Below, in pieces: positions 32,559-39,671 of a stretch of 39,671 nt of DNA; positions within the stretch are counted from its first letter, which is position 1, and each line of letters begins with the position of its first letter. The notes under the pieces were generated by a model that made no database searches, was not told the DNA's origin, and saw nothing but the letters and a program-made list of their open reading frames with translations. The stretch is from Bacillota bacterium (lineage in GTDB: Bacteria > Bacillota > Limnochordia > DTU087): positions 1 to 39,671 of the forward strand of contig JAAYGR010000052.1 in assembly GCA_012727675.1 (NCBI GenBank), given 5' to 3'. The translations under genes were made by a program, and so were the position numbers.

Positions 32559-32587
32559 ATCATAACTAAGCAGCATCCTTTTGTCAA
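32559..32587 (-). promoter_or_regulatory. Strong sigma-A promoter for alaS
   Basis: Minus-strand TTGACA (32582-32587) and TATGAT (32559-32564) separated by 17 nt. The -35 overlaps the stop codon of the permease gene. The predicted start is near 32552, about 145 nt before alaS. Confidence 0.8.
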
Positions 32588-33606
32588 CCGGAGACCCTTA
32601 ACACACGGCCTATAAAGGAAAGGACTACCCTAAGGGCAGCAGCTGCAGGCACAGCCAGCAAGACGCCGCCAACTCCAAATAAGTTGCCCCCTGCCATAAG
32701 GGCAAAGATGGTTACAACAGGATGCAGCCCTACCCTAACTCCCAAGATACGGGGTGATAGGATCACAGCTTCCAATTGATTAACAGCAGTAAAAAGCAAA
32801 GCAACCCAGACGGCCTTCCACGGCGAATCTAGAAAAGCAAACATCACCGCGGGTATACCCCCAAGGACCGGCCCCAGGTAAGGGATTAGATCAAAGATAC
32901 CTGCAATAAGTCCCAGCAAGACAGCAAACTGGACATCCAGCAAGACCAAGCCCAGGGTAATCAATACTCCTACTATGAGGGAAATTGTCAGCCTGCCCAG
33001 GACAAAGCCGGTCAATACGCCGTCGATCTCCTGGATAAGCAGGACAAAGGCCGGCCGGAAAGAATCGGGAATGGCCTCCACCCACCGCTGGCCGATAGCA
33101 TCCCAATCCAGCAGAATGTAATAAGCCAAAACCGGTGCCAGTGTAAACCACAGGAGTTTGGAAAAAATCCCCACCAAAAAATCAACCAATTGGCGGGCAA
33201 ACTGCTGGATCAACTGCTCCGACCGCTGGATCATGTTATTGATGGCTTCCTGGAGGTTCACCGGCAGAGGCAGCCGCTTCAGGTCACCGACGGCACCCCG
33301 GGTAAGATCCTCGATCTTGTTGGTCTGCCTCGGCAAGCGGGCCAGCACTTGATTGAGCTCCGCGATCAAACTGGGGATAAAGGCATAGAACAAAATGCTG
33401 ACCACCACAGCAAACCCCAGGTAGACCAAAATAATAGCGGCCGCCCGGGGCACTTGACGTTCCTCCAGTTTTCTTACCAAGGGGTTGGCCAGGTAAGCTA
33501 TTGCCGCCCCCAGGATGAATGGGGCTAGAATTCCCCTCACGGCGTAAAGGAAAAGCAAGGCGATAGCAAGGCCCACCCCGTACAAGACGTACCTGAGTTG
33601 GAGCAT
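32584..33606 (-). CDS. AI-2E family (PerM-type) transporter
   Basis: 340-aa polytopic membrane protein with about eight hydrophobic segments, including YVLYGVGLAIALLFLYAVRG and LGAAIAYLANPLVRKLEER at the N terminus, and the family motifs LTGFVLGRLTISLIVGVLI and FDLIPYLGPVLGGIPAV. The AI-2E (DUF20/PerM) family is broad: members range from an AI-2 exporter to Na+/H+ antiporters, so substrate cannot be assigned. The gene begins 9 nt after the small YtxH-like gene and ends inside the alaS promoter; its own ribosome binding site is weak, suggesting coupling to the upstream gene. Confidence 0.85.
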   Translation of the reverse strand: MLQLRYVLYGVGLAIALLFLYAVRGILAPFILGAAIAYLANPLVRKLEERQVPRAAAIILVYLGFAVVVSILFYAFIPSLIAELNQVLARLPRQTNKIEDLTRGAVGDLKRLPLPVNLQEAINNMIQRSEQLIQQFARQLVDFLVGIFSKLLWFTLAPVLAYYILLDWDAIGQRWVEAIPDSFRPAFVLLIQEIDGVLTGFVLGRLTISLIVGVLITLGLVLLDVQFAVLLGLIAGIFDLIPYLGPVLGGIPAVMFAFLDSPWKAVWVALLFTAVNQLEAVILSPRILGVRVGLHPVVTIFALMAGGNLFGVGGVLLAVPAAAALRVVLSFIGRVLRVSG

Positions 33607-33615
33607 ACCGCTTTG

Positions 33616-33858
33616 TTAGTCCCTCATCGAGCGCCAGCCAGCCCTGGCCATTCCCCTGCCCGCCTGCCAGGAGGAACCCATTCTGTGGGCCTTATCCCGC
33701 AGAGCGGTAATAGTGCGCTGTGCTGACTGCCGAACCTGGCGGTCTTTCTCCATGAGCATCCTTTCTGTGGCGCTGTCTGTCTTCAGCATCCAGTAAGCGC
33801 CCACAGCAGCACCGACTAGCCCACCGTAAATCAGACCCCTGATAAAGCGAGAATTCAT
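33616..33858 (-). CDS. 80-aa YtxH-like small membrane protein
   Basis: One N-terminal Gly-rich hydrophobic segment (GLIYGGLVGAAVGAYWML, residues 8-25) followed by a basic helical cytoplasmic tail (MEKDRQVRQSAQRTITALRD). This resembles YtxH-type proteins, but similarity is limited to the general pattern. A strong ribosome binding site (AAGGAGG, 8 nt) supports the ATG. It lies between mnmA and the AI-2E permease; the 143 nt upstream hold no gene. Function unknown. Confidence 0.7.
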   Translation of the reverse strand: MNSRFIRGLIYGGLVGAAVGAYWMLKTDSATERMLMEKDRQVRQSAQRTITALRDKAHRMGSSWQAGRGMARAGWRSMRD

Positions 33859-34001
33859 TACATTCTCCTCCTTGTGTGCAGCCTACCCTGAAGGTGACGC
33901 TGCAGTGGAACCACCGCAAACTAAACCAATGGGATGTTCTCTATCACCCAAAAGTAGTATGTCCGATTTAGCAGCGGCCCATAGAAGGAACAACTGCACA
34001 C

Positions 34002-35102
34002 CTAGGGAGAAAAAGACACTTTCTGCTGGATAACTCCTCCGCCGACCACCACATCTCCCTGATACCAAACAACCGCCTGACCCGGCGTAACGGCCCGCTG
34101 GGGCTCATGGAAAACGGTGATTACCCTGCCCGCTTCTCCAGGCCGAATCACCGCCTTAGCTGGACGATAATTGTACCGGATTTTAGCCTCAACCTCCAGC
34201 TCATCCTTTAAATCCGGGATGGCTATCCAGTTGACCAGTCCAGCTTCCAGCCCTTCAGCGAAGACATCCCGGTTTCTGCCTACCACCACACGGTTGTTTT
34301 CTGCATCAAGTTCAACTACATACAGCGGGTCAGGGCTGGAGATGCCCAGTCCTTTCCGCTGACCGATGGTATAAAACGCAATACCCTCATGGCGTCCCAG
34401 CACATTGCCCTCTGAATCTACGATATCCCCAGGCCGGCGGCTTTCAGGGGCATTCTCCCGCAGAAACTGGCGGTAATCATTGTTGGGAACGAAGCAGATC
34501 TCCTGGCTGTCAGGCTTACTGGCAACATCCAGCCCCAACCGGGCGGCCATCTCCCGGACTTCAGTCTTGCGATATTCTCCCAGGGGAAAGAGGGTATGGG
34601 CCAGCTGTTCTTGAGTCATACCATAAAGGGCATACGTCTGGTCCTTACTCTCATCTCTCCCCCGCCGGAGAATGTATCTGCCTGACCCTCGGTCCATCTC
34701 TATCCTGGCATAGTGGCCGGTGGCCACATAATCTGCATCAAGCTGCTGGGCCTTTCGCCAAAGGGAGCCAAACTTTATCTCCTGATTGCACAAGATACAG
34801 GGATTGGGGGTTCTGCCCTCCAAGTACTCCTGGGTAAAGGGTTCAATCACGGCTTCGGCAAAGGCTTCCTGCAAATTGACGACATAATAGGGAATATCCA
34901 GCTGGGCGGCTACCCTCCGGGCATCCTCGACAGCGTACAAGGAGCAGCAGCCCCCTTCAATGGTCTCCTGACCGGGCTGCCAGATCTGCATGGTGATTCC
35001 AATAACATCATAGCCTTGTTCCTTCAGCAAAGCAGCAGCCACTGAGCTGTCGACACCGCCGCTCATGGCGACTATAACCCTTTTCTTCTTGGAATTAGCC
35101 AT
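34002..35102 (-). CDS. mnmA: tRNA-specific 2-thiouridylase MnmA
   Basis: Makes s2U34 in tRNA-Lys, -Glu and -Gln using persulfide sulfur. The 366-aa product has the PP-loop [16 protein letters not shown], the catalytic Cys pair in [13 protein letters not shown] (about 100-103) and [14 protein letters not shown] (about 200), then the C-terminal beta-barrel ending [16 protein letters not shown]. Frame is open 20 codons upstream; I use the ATG at 35100-35102, overlapping the iscU stop by 8 nt. Being in the iscS/iscU operon fits sulfur supply from the same desulfurase. Confidence 0.95.
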   Translation of the reverse strand: MANSKKKRVIVAMSGGVDSSVAAALLKEQGYDVIGITMQIWQPGQETIEGGCCSLYAVEDARRVAAQLDIPYYVVNLQEAFAEAVIEPFTQEYLEGRTPNPCILCNQEIKFGSLWRKAQQLDADYVATGHYARIEMDRGSGRYILRRGRDESKDQTYALYGMTQEQLAHTLFPLGEYRKTEVREMAARLGLDVASKPDSQEICFVPNNDYRQFLRENAPESRRPGDIVDSEGNVLGRHEGIAFYTIGQRKGLGISSPDPLYVVELDAENNRVVVGRNRDVFAEGLEAGLVNWIAIPDLKDELEVEAKIRYNYRPAKAVIRPGEAGRVITVFHEPQRAVTPGQAVVWYQGDVVVGGGVIQQKVSFSP

Positions 35103-35484
35103 TATTGTCCTCGGCACCCTTTTGCTTAGCCAGATAATCGTCGATTGCCTTCCGCAGGGCATCTGCCGCTAGATTAGAACAGTGCATCTTTACCGGCGGC
35201 AGTCCATCCAGGGCTTCAGCCACCGCAGTATTGCTGATCTGCAAAGCCTCTTCTATTGTCTTGCCCTTCACCAGTTCTGTGATCATGCTGCTGGTGGCAA
35301 TGGCGGCACCGCATCCGAAGGTCTTAAAGCGGGCATCGACGATGCGGCCGTCTTCAACCTTAATCCACAGTTTCATTATGTCCCCGCAGACTGCATTTCC
35401 TTCAGTACCGACACCGTCGGCATCGGGTATCTCCCCTACATTACGGGGATTGGTAAAGTGGTCCATTACCTTTTCACTGTACAT
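35095..35484 (-). CDS. iscU: Fe-S cluster assembly scaffold IscU/NifU
   Basis: Scaffold on which new Fe-S clusters are built. The 129-aa protein has the three conserved cysteines in [25 protein letters not shown] and [17 protein letters not shown], and the KGKTIEEAL motif. It follows iscS by 33 nt. The mnmA start lies inside its last codons. Typical length (125-130 aa). Confidence 0.95.
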   Translation of the reverse strand: MYSEKVMDHFTNPRNVGEIPDADGVGTEGNAVCGDIMKLWIKVEDGRIVDARFKTFGCGAAIATSSMITELVKGKTIEEALQISNTAVAEALDGLPPVKMHCSNLAADALRKAIDDYLAKQKGAEDNNG

Positions 35485-35517
35485 GGCGCTGAGCTCCCCC
35501 TCCCAAAGTCTGTGTAT

Positions 35518-36699
35518 TTAATGTGTTTTGCAGAATGCATCGGCATCGTACAGGGGCGACATCTGCCGCAGCCTGTCTACAATCCCAGGTAGAGCCTCCA
35601 GCACGTTATCTATGTCTGCGGCCGACGTACCCCTGCCCAAGGTTAGCCTTAAGGACCCATGGGCAATCTCATGGGGCAAGCCCAAAGCTAGCAATACATG
35701 GGATGGTTCTAGGGAACCTGACGTACAGGCTGAGCCGCTGGAGGCAGCGATCCCCTGCATATCTAAATTAAGTAAAAGGGACTCTCCCTCAATAAACTCA
35801 AAACATACGTTAACATTACCGGGCAGCCGCTTCTTCGGATGTCCATTGAGCCGGGTGTGGGGTATGCTTTCCATTATGCCTGTGATCAACTTATCCCGGA
35901 GCTCCTGCTGCCGCTCAATCTCCTTGTCCATTTCCGAAGCAGCCAACACCAAGGCCTCGGCCATCCCCACAATTCCCGCCACATTCTCTGTCCCCGCCCT
36001 GCGGTTGTGCTCCTGGGCACCGCCGTGGATCAAAGGATCCAGCCTGACCCCCCGGCGCACATACAAAGCACCGACACCCTTGGGACCGTAAAATTTGTGG
36101 GCAGACAGGCTCAAAAGGTCAACCCCCAGCTCTTGGACATTAACCGGGATATGGCCCACTGTCTGCACCGCATCGGTGTGGAACAGGATCTTCCGCTCCT
36201 TGAGGATCTTGCTGATCTCAGCAATGGGCTGGATAGTGCCGATCTCATTGTTGGCGTGCATGATACTCACCAAAATCGTCTCCGGGGTCAAAGCCGCGGC
36301 TACCGCGGATGGATCCACCAAGCCATATGAGTCAACCGGCAGCACGGTAATTCTAAAACCGTGTTTCTCCAGATACCGGCACGTGTTGTATACCGCGTGG
36401 TGTTCGATGGCCGATGTAATTATGTGGTTGCCCCGGTCTCTCAGGGCGAAGGCTGCGCCCTTTATGGCCAAATTGTCTGCCTCGGAGCCTCCTGATGTGA
36501 AAATGATCTCCCTGGGTGATGCTCCCAGAATCGTCGCGATTCTATCCCGGGCCCGGTCTAGAGCCTTCCGGGCTTCCCTGCCTTCTCCATAGATGCTGGA
36601 TGGGTTGCCGTACTCTCCCTTGAGGAAGGGCAGCATCGCCTCCAGAACCTCCGGGCGCATTGGTGTCGTCGATGCGTGGTCTAAGTATATCCGATTCAC
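35518..36699 (-). CDS. iscS: Cysteine desulfurase IscS/NifS
   Basis: PLP enzyme that removes sulfur from cysteine for Fe-S clusters and tRNA thiolation. The 393-aa product starts [20 protein letters not shown] and has [15 protein letters not shown], the PLP lysine in [16 protein letters not shown], the [12 protein letters not shown] motif and the mobile loop cysteine in [18 protein letters not shown] set the start at the GTG 36697-36699, preceded by AGGGGGTG; the frame is open eight codons earlier. It begins 17 nt after rrf2. Confidence 0.95.
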   Translation of the reverse strand: MNRIYLDHASTTPMRPEVLEAMLPFLKGEYGNPSSIYGEGREARKALDRARDRIATILGASPREIIFTSGGSEADNLAIKGAAFALRDRGNHIITSAIEHHAVYNTCRYLEKHGFRITVLPVDSYGLVDPSAVAAALTPETILVSIMHANNEIGTIQPIAEISKILKERKILFHTDAVQTVGHIPVNVQELGVDLLSLSAHKFYGPKGVGALYVRRGVRLDPLIHGGAQEHNRRAGTENVAGIVGMAEALVLAASEMDKEIERQQELRDKLITGIMESIPHTRLNGHPKKRLPGNVNVCFEFIEGESLLLNLDMQGIAASSGSACTSGSLEPSHVLLALGLPHEIAHGSLRLTLGRGTSAADIDNVLEALPGIVDRLRQMSPLYDADAFCKTH

Positions 36700-36716
36700 T
36701 TCTACACCCCCTGGTG

Positions 36717-37166
36717 TCAACAATGGCCTTTGCCGGAATCATCTGGGGCGGCATCCTGCGGCACTTCTTTGCACAAATCTGCTAAGCTGGTGGAATCTAG
36801 AACTTCGATCATGCTGTCCCGGAGCCTTTCCCAAACGCCCCGGGTAGGACAAGAAGCATGGCGCTCGCAATCGGCCTCAGCATCTAGATCAACACAGCTC
36901 ACCGGTGCTATTGGTCCTTCAAGTGCCCGGATCACATCTCCCACGCTGATTGCCTCCGGAGACCGAGCCAGCTCATATCCACCCCTGGCTCCCCGGACAC
37001 CCCTCACCAACCCTGCTTTTCGTAATGTGCCCATCAACTGCTCCAGGTAATTCTCCGAAAGGGCCTGCTTCTCCGCCACCACCTTAAGTGGTACCGGACC
37101 TTGGCCGTGGGCCATTGCCAGTTCATACATAGCCCTAATCCCATAACCGCCTTTGGTAGAAATTCG
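36717..37166 (-). CDS. Rrf2 family transcriptional regulator (IscR/CymR type)
   Basis: 149-aa regulator with the Rrf2 winged helix: [20 protein letters not shown] and [20 protein letters not shown], then [20 protein letters not shown]. Three cysteines in [10 protein letters not shown] and SCPTRGVW (spacing C-X8-C-X5-C) could bind an Fe-S cluster, as in IscR; CymR lacks them. It is the first gene of the iscS/iscU/mnmA unit and probably senses Fe-S demand, repressing its own operon. TTG start (37164-37166) after AGGGGGT; upstream open frame is not homologous. Confidence 0.9.
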   Translation of the reverse strand, partial: RISTKGGYGIRAMYELAMAHGQGPVPLKVVAEKQALSENYLEQLMGTLRKAGLVRGVRGARGGYELARSPEAISVGDVIRALEGPIAPVSCVDLDAEADCERHASCPTRGVWERLRDSMIEVLDSTSLADLCKEVPQDAAPDDSGKGHC

Positions 37167-37189
37167 CAATACGCTGCTACCCCCTAAGC

Positions 37190-37216
37190 TAATTCCGACC
37201 AACTTACTAGGAATTA
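37190..37216 (-). promoter_or_regulatory. Inverted repeat, candidate Rrf2 operator
   Basis: TAATTCC (37190-37196) and GGAATTA (37210-37216), 7-bp arms with a 13-bp spacer, starting right at the predicted transcription start (about 37217) and overlapping the leader of rrf2. The position suits a repressor. Confidence 0.5.
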
Positions 37217-37223
37217 CAAACAC

Positions 37224-37252
37224 ATAATAGCACTCGGTTTAGGGAGTGTCAA
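37224..37252 (-). promoter_or_regulatory. Strong sigma-A promoter with extended -10 for rrf2-iscS-iscU-mnmA
   Basis: Minus-strand -35 TTGACA (37247-37252), 17-nt spacer, -10 TATTAT (37224-37229) with TG one base before it (TGCTATTAT). It lies between the rarA stop and rrf2, about 50 nt before the rrf2 start. Confidence 0.82.
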
Positions 37253-37269
37253 TATGTTTTTTGGGTGAT

Positions 37270-38631
37270 TTATCTGTCCTGCTGTTCTTTTTCCTTAGAC
37301 CCGCTGGATCCTTCCTTCCCCCGGCAAGCGGGCCACCTCTCCATTAGCTTTTCCTCAAACCCCTCATTGGAGGGCTCGTAAAACCTTGCATCTTTAATGT
37401 CATCTGGTAAGTACTGCTGCTCCACCCAATGATGGGGAAAATCATGGGGATAGAGATAGCCGATGCCGTGGCCCAAGACCTCTGCCCCGGCATAATGGGC
37501 ATCCCGCAGGTGCTTTGGAGGCGGTAGGTTGCCGGTCTTTTCCACCATTTCATACGCCCGGGCAATCCCCATATAGGCGGAGTTGCTCTTAGGCGCAGTA
37601 GCTAAATACACAGCAGCCTGGGACAGGATAATCTTGGCCTCCGGCATCCCCACCCGTTCCGCGGCCTGGGCTGCCGCATTGGCCACCACCAATGCCTGGG
37701 GATCAGCCATACCGATATCTTCAGCGGCTGCTATCACCAGCCGCCTGGCGATAAAGCGAAAATCTTCTCCCCCCATCAGCATTCTCGCCATCCAGTACAA
37801 AGCTGCCTGGGGATCGGAACCCCTGATGCTCTTAATCAAACAGGAGACCATGTCGTAGTGAGCATCACCGGCCCGGTCATAGCCGATAATCCTTGTCTGC
37901 AAAACCTCCTTAAGAAGGCTGCGGTCAACGAGCCGCACCCCTTCGCTGTCCTGCTCAGCCATCTGAACCGCCAGCTCCAGACTGTTCAAGGCAACCCTGG
38001 CATCACCGTCGGCAGCTTCGGCAAGGTATAGCAGCTCATTTTCATCCATCTGCACTTGGTATTGCCCTAGACCTCGGGCTTCATCCTTCAATGCCCGCCG
38101 CAGAATCCGCATGATACTTTCAGTGGACAAAGGCTCCAGCTGCACCACCCGGGAACGGGACAAAAGGGCTCTGTTGATTGTAAAAAAGGGGTTTTCAGTA
38201 GTTGCCCCGATAAGTACCAAAAGCCCTTCCTCCACAAAGGGCAGAAGGGCATCCTGCTGTGCTTTGTTGAAACGGTGAATCTCATCTAGAAAGAGCTTAG
38301 TCCCCTGACCGTAGAGCCGGCGCCGCTCTTCTGCTTCCTCAACCACTGTCCTAATATCTTTAACCGTTGCCATTACGGCATTGAGCCGGACAAAGTAGGA
38401 CTTGGTCATGTTAGCAATTACCGAGGCCAAGGCCGTCTTCCCGGTCCCGGGAGGGCCGTATAAAATCAAGGATTGGAGCTGATCCTGTAGAATAGCCCGG
38501 CGCAAAAAGCTCCCGTGACCCAGGATTTTCTCCTGCCCTTCAAACTCATCCAAAGTACGGGGCCGCATCCGCACAGCCAGGGGAGCCCTCTGCCTTATGA
38601 TTTCCCGGCTTGCATGTTCAAAAAGGTCCAA
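37270..38631 (-). CDS. rarA: Replication-associated recombination protein RarA (MgsA)
   Basis: AAA+ ATPase of the clamp-loader clade that acts at stalled forks. The 453-aa product has the N-terminal APLAVRMRPRTLDEFEGQEK, Walker A ILYGPPGTGKTALAS (about 56-70), Walker B KLFLDEIHRFNKAQQDALLP, sensor I GATTENPFFTINRALLSRS and the C-terminal domain with WMARMLMGGEDFRFIARRL and LPPPKHLRDAHYAGAE. The final 20 residues are charged and low complexity. TTG start with GGGAGG 7 nt upstream. Corresponds to B. subtilis yrvN, next to tcdA (yrvM). Confidence 0.95.
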   Translation of the reverse strand: MDLFEHASREIIRQRAPLAVRMRPRTLDEFEGQEKILGHGSFLRRAILQDQLQSLILYGPPGTGKTALASVIANMTKSYFVRLNAVMATVKDIRTVVEEAEERRRLYGQGTKLFLDEIHRFNKAQQDALLPFVEEGLLVLIGATTENPFFTINRALLSRSRVVQLEPLSTESIMRILRRALKDEARGLGQYQVQMDENELLYLAEAADGDARVALNSLELAVQMAEQDSEGVRLVDRSLLKEVLQTRIIGYDRAGDAHYDMVSCLIKSIRGSDPQAALYWMARMLMGGEDFRFIARRLVIAAAEDIGMADPQALVVANAAAQAAERVGMPEAKIILSQAAVYLATAPKSNSAYMGIARAYEMVEKTGNLPPPKHLRDAHYAGAEVLGHGIGYLYPHDFPHHWVEQQYLPDDIKDARFYEPSNEGFEEKLMERWPACRGKEGSSGSKEKEQQDR

Positions 38632-38664
38632 TCTTTTTCCTCCCCTCTGCCGTTATGGCCTGCC

Positions 38665-39405
38665 CTAAAGGCATGAACCCCGTTCCAAAAGATCTCTAAC
38701 CACTACACTTGCGGCAATCAGCCCGGCTACCGGCGGGACAAAGGCGATGCTGCCCGGCGGCTGCCTATTTGGTGAGCCCTTCCCTTCATCATCACCGACA
38801 CCCTCCGGCGGCCTTTGGGGAAGCTCAGGGGAAAAGACCACCTTTACGCCCTTGGTTATGCCCAAGTCCCGCAGGCCTTTCCTCACCACCCGGGCCAGGG
38901 GGTCGTTGTATGTTTCAGAGATATCTACAACCTGAAAAGCCGCGGGGTCCAGTTTCCTGCCGGCGCCCATGACAGAGATGATGGGAATGCCCCGAGATAC
39001 ACACCCGCTGATTAGGCCAACCTTAGACCGCACCGAGTCGATGGCATCGATGACATAATCAAAATCTTCATTCAAGAACTCACCTTCCCGTTCCGGTTGA
39101 AAAAACTCACGGCTTATTTCCACCCGGCAGTCGGGATTGATGTCTCTGATCCTCGCCTCCATTACATCAACCTTGTAGAGCCCTACAGTGCTGGAGAGTG
39201 CATGGAGCTGCCGGTTGATATTAGTCACATCAACCCGGTCAAAATCCACCATAGTCAAGGACCCTATCCCCGACCGGGCTAGGGCCTCTGCTGCAAAAGA
39301 CCCTACCCCTCCAATACCAAAAACCGCGACCTTAGAAGCTGCTAAGACCGCTAGGCCCTGTTTTCCGATCAAGAGCTCTGTCCGAGCGAATCTATGGGGC
39401 ATCAT
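38665..39405 (-). CDS. tcdA: tRNA threonylcarbamoyladenosine dehydratase
   Basis: Cyclises t6A to ct6A in tRNA (TcdA/CsdL, E1-like fold). The 246-aa product has the nucleotide-binding VAVFGIGGVGSFAAEALARS, DFDRVDVTNINRQLHAL and DAIDSVRSKVGLI motifs and the C-terminal GSIAFVPPVAGLIAASVVVR. A Pro/Gly/Asp-rich insert (about residues 195-220) precedes that end. ATG start about 9 nt after AAAGGA. It lies 33 nt upstream of rarA and downstream of a 6S RNA, the same order as B. subtilis yrvM. Confidence 0.93.
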   Translation of the reverse strand: MMPHRFARTELLIGKQGLAVLAASKVAVFGIGGVGSFAAEALARSGIGSLTMVDFDRVDVTNINRQLHALSSTVGLYKVDVMEARIRDINPDCRVEISREFFQPEREGEFLNEDFDYVIDAIDSVRSKVGLISGCVSRGIPIISVMGAGRKLDPAAFQVVDISETYNDPLARVVRKGLRDLGITKGVKVVFSPELPQRPPEGVGDDEGKGSPNRQPPGSIAFVPPVAGLIAASVVVRDLLERGSCL

Positions 39406-39439
39406 TATCCGGCATCCTTTGCTAGATCTTTAGTAAATA

Positions 39440-39497
39440 TAGATAAGGCTAGGCTTTCCACCCGCCAGTTTACCTGACTGATGCAAACCCTAGCCTT
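39440..39497 (-). terminator. Possible 6S RNA terminator
   Basis: Perfect 9-bp stem AAGGCTAGG/CCTAGCCTT (39489-39497 and 39445-39453) with a 35-nt partly structured loop, followed on the minus strand by a T/A-rich tail (ATCTATATTT). The tail is not a clean T-run. Confidence 0.5.
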
Positions 39498-39499
39498 GA

Positions 39500-39671
39500 A
39501 AACCCCACCATGCCGCTATTTTCCTGACCGTTAATGAACCTGCACTTGGCAGGTGGGTGCCCTCCTGATTGCTTTGTGTGTCCTCCCGCAGAGGCTTACA
39601 CGCCACAACCAGAGTCCAGGCTCCCTATGTTATGGTGTTGGCTCATAACATAGTCAGATTGACCACGCACA
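39500..39671 (-). ncRNA. ssrS: 6S RNA (5' end off the right edge)
   Basis: Small RNA that binds sigma-A RNA polymerase and mimics an open promoter. Read on the minus strand, the sequence has the Firmicutes 6S features: a 10-bp CTATGTTATG/CATAACATAG hairpin, GGGAGCCTGG, the CACCTGCCA..TGCAGGTTCATTAACGG arm and GCGGCATGG at the 3' side. The edge sequence TGTGCGT pairs with the 3' GCGGCA (one bulged G), so the closing stem continues beyond the window. In B. subtilis, 6S-1 (bsrA) lies immediately upstream of yrvM (tcdA); that is the order here. About 10-20 nt of the 5' end are missing. Confidence 0.87.

Noticed and set aside
32406-32583. T-box riboswitch before alaS
   Set aside because: No AGGGTGGnACCGCG-type T-box sequence, no stem I pattern, and no 5' strand complementary to the GC-rich run before the T7 tract; kept only as an unexplained leader.
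1-39671. CRISPR arrays, insertion sequences, tRNA or rRNA genes
   Set aside because: No regularly spaced repeats, transposase motifs, cloverleaf-like sequences or rRNA segments were seen on reading both strands.

Overview
This 39.7-kb window looks like a chromosomal segment of an endospore-forming Firmicute of the clostridial type, probably an anaerobe and not a Bacillus. It carries all eight spoIIIA genes, a mother-cell sigma factor (SigK) with a pro-sequence, AmaP/Asp23, a separate-subunit acetyl-CoA carboxylase (AccB/AccC), 6S RNA and clostridial gene neighbours. Base composition is moderately GC-rich by eye. Every gene I can support lies on the minus strand, so the window reads from right to left. 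GTG and TTG starts are very common. No IS, prophage, CRISPR array, tRNA or rRNA was seen.

Right block (39.7 to 22.1 kb, in transcription order): the 3' portion of a 6S RNA; tcdA and rarA; an Fe-S/thiolation operon (rrf2, iscS, iscU, mnmA) behind a near-consensus promoter with a possible operator; a YtxH-like small protein and an AI-2E/PerM-type permease; alaS with its own strong promoter and a leader of about 145 nt; a terminator; then ireB, a membrane-anchored baseplate-J-like protein of unknown function, an Fe-S aldo/keto reductase, ruvX, a DUF1292 gene, mltG, a U32 (TrhP-like) protein, sigK and yqeG, closed by a terminator. This matches the Bacillus subtilis order 6S-yrvM-yrvN-cymR-iscS-mnmA ... 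alaS-yrzL-yrrK-yrzB-yrrL ... yrrO, with two extra genes inserted between ireB and ruvX.

Middle block (21.9 to 13.4 kb): tldD, tldE, aroC, a fused aroK-aroB, aroQ, pepP, efp and a CD1247-like zinc-ribbon gene, closed by a terminator. It links the common aromatic pathway with a TldD/E peptidase and the translation factor EF-P.

Left block (13.4 to 1 kb): spoIIIAA-AH (the mother-cell part of the forespore feeding channel); accB, accC, asp23, amaP, a DUF2273 gene, nusB, a divergent TsaD paralogue and a 52-aa membrane protein, closed by a terminator; then xseA, xseB and ispA. Downstream of ispA is a near-perfect extended -10 sigma-A promoter followed by highly structured non-coding sequence running off the left edge. 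Position and structure suggest the 5' part of an OLE RNA, a large structured RNA known from this operon in extremophilic and anaerobic Firmicutes.

The observations most worth following are the putative OLE RNA, the TsaD paralogue with its small membrane partner, the baseplate-J-like membrane protein inserted next to ireB, the alaS leader, and the Rrf2 promoter/operator. I see no clear undescribed multi-gene system.
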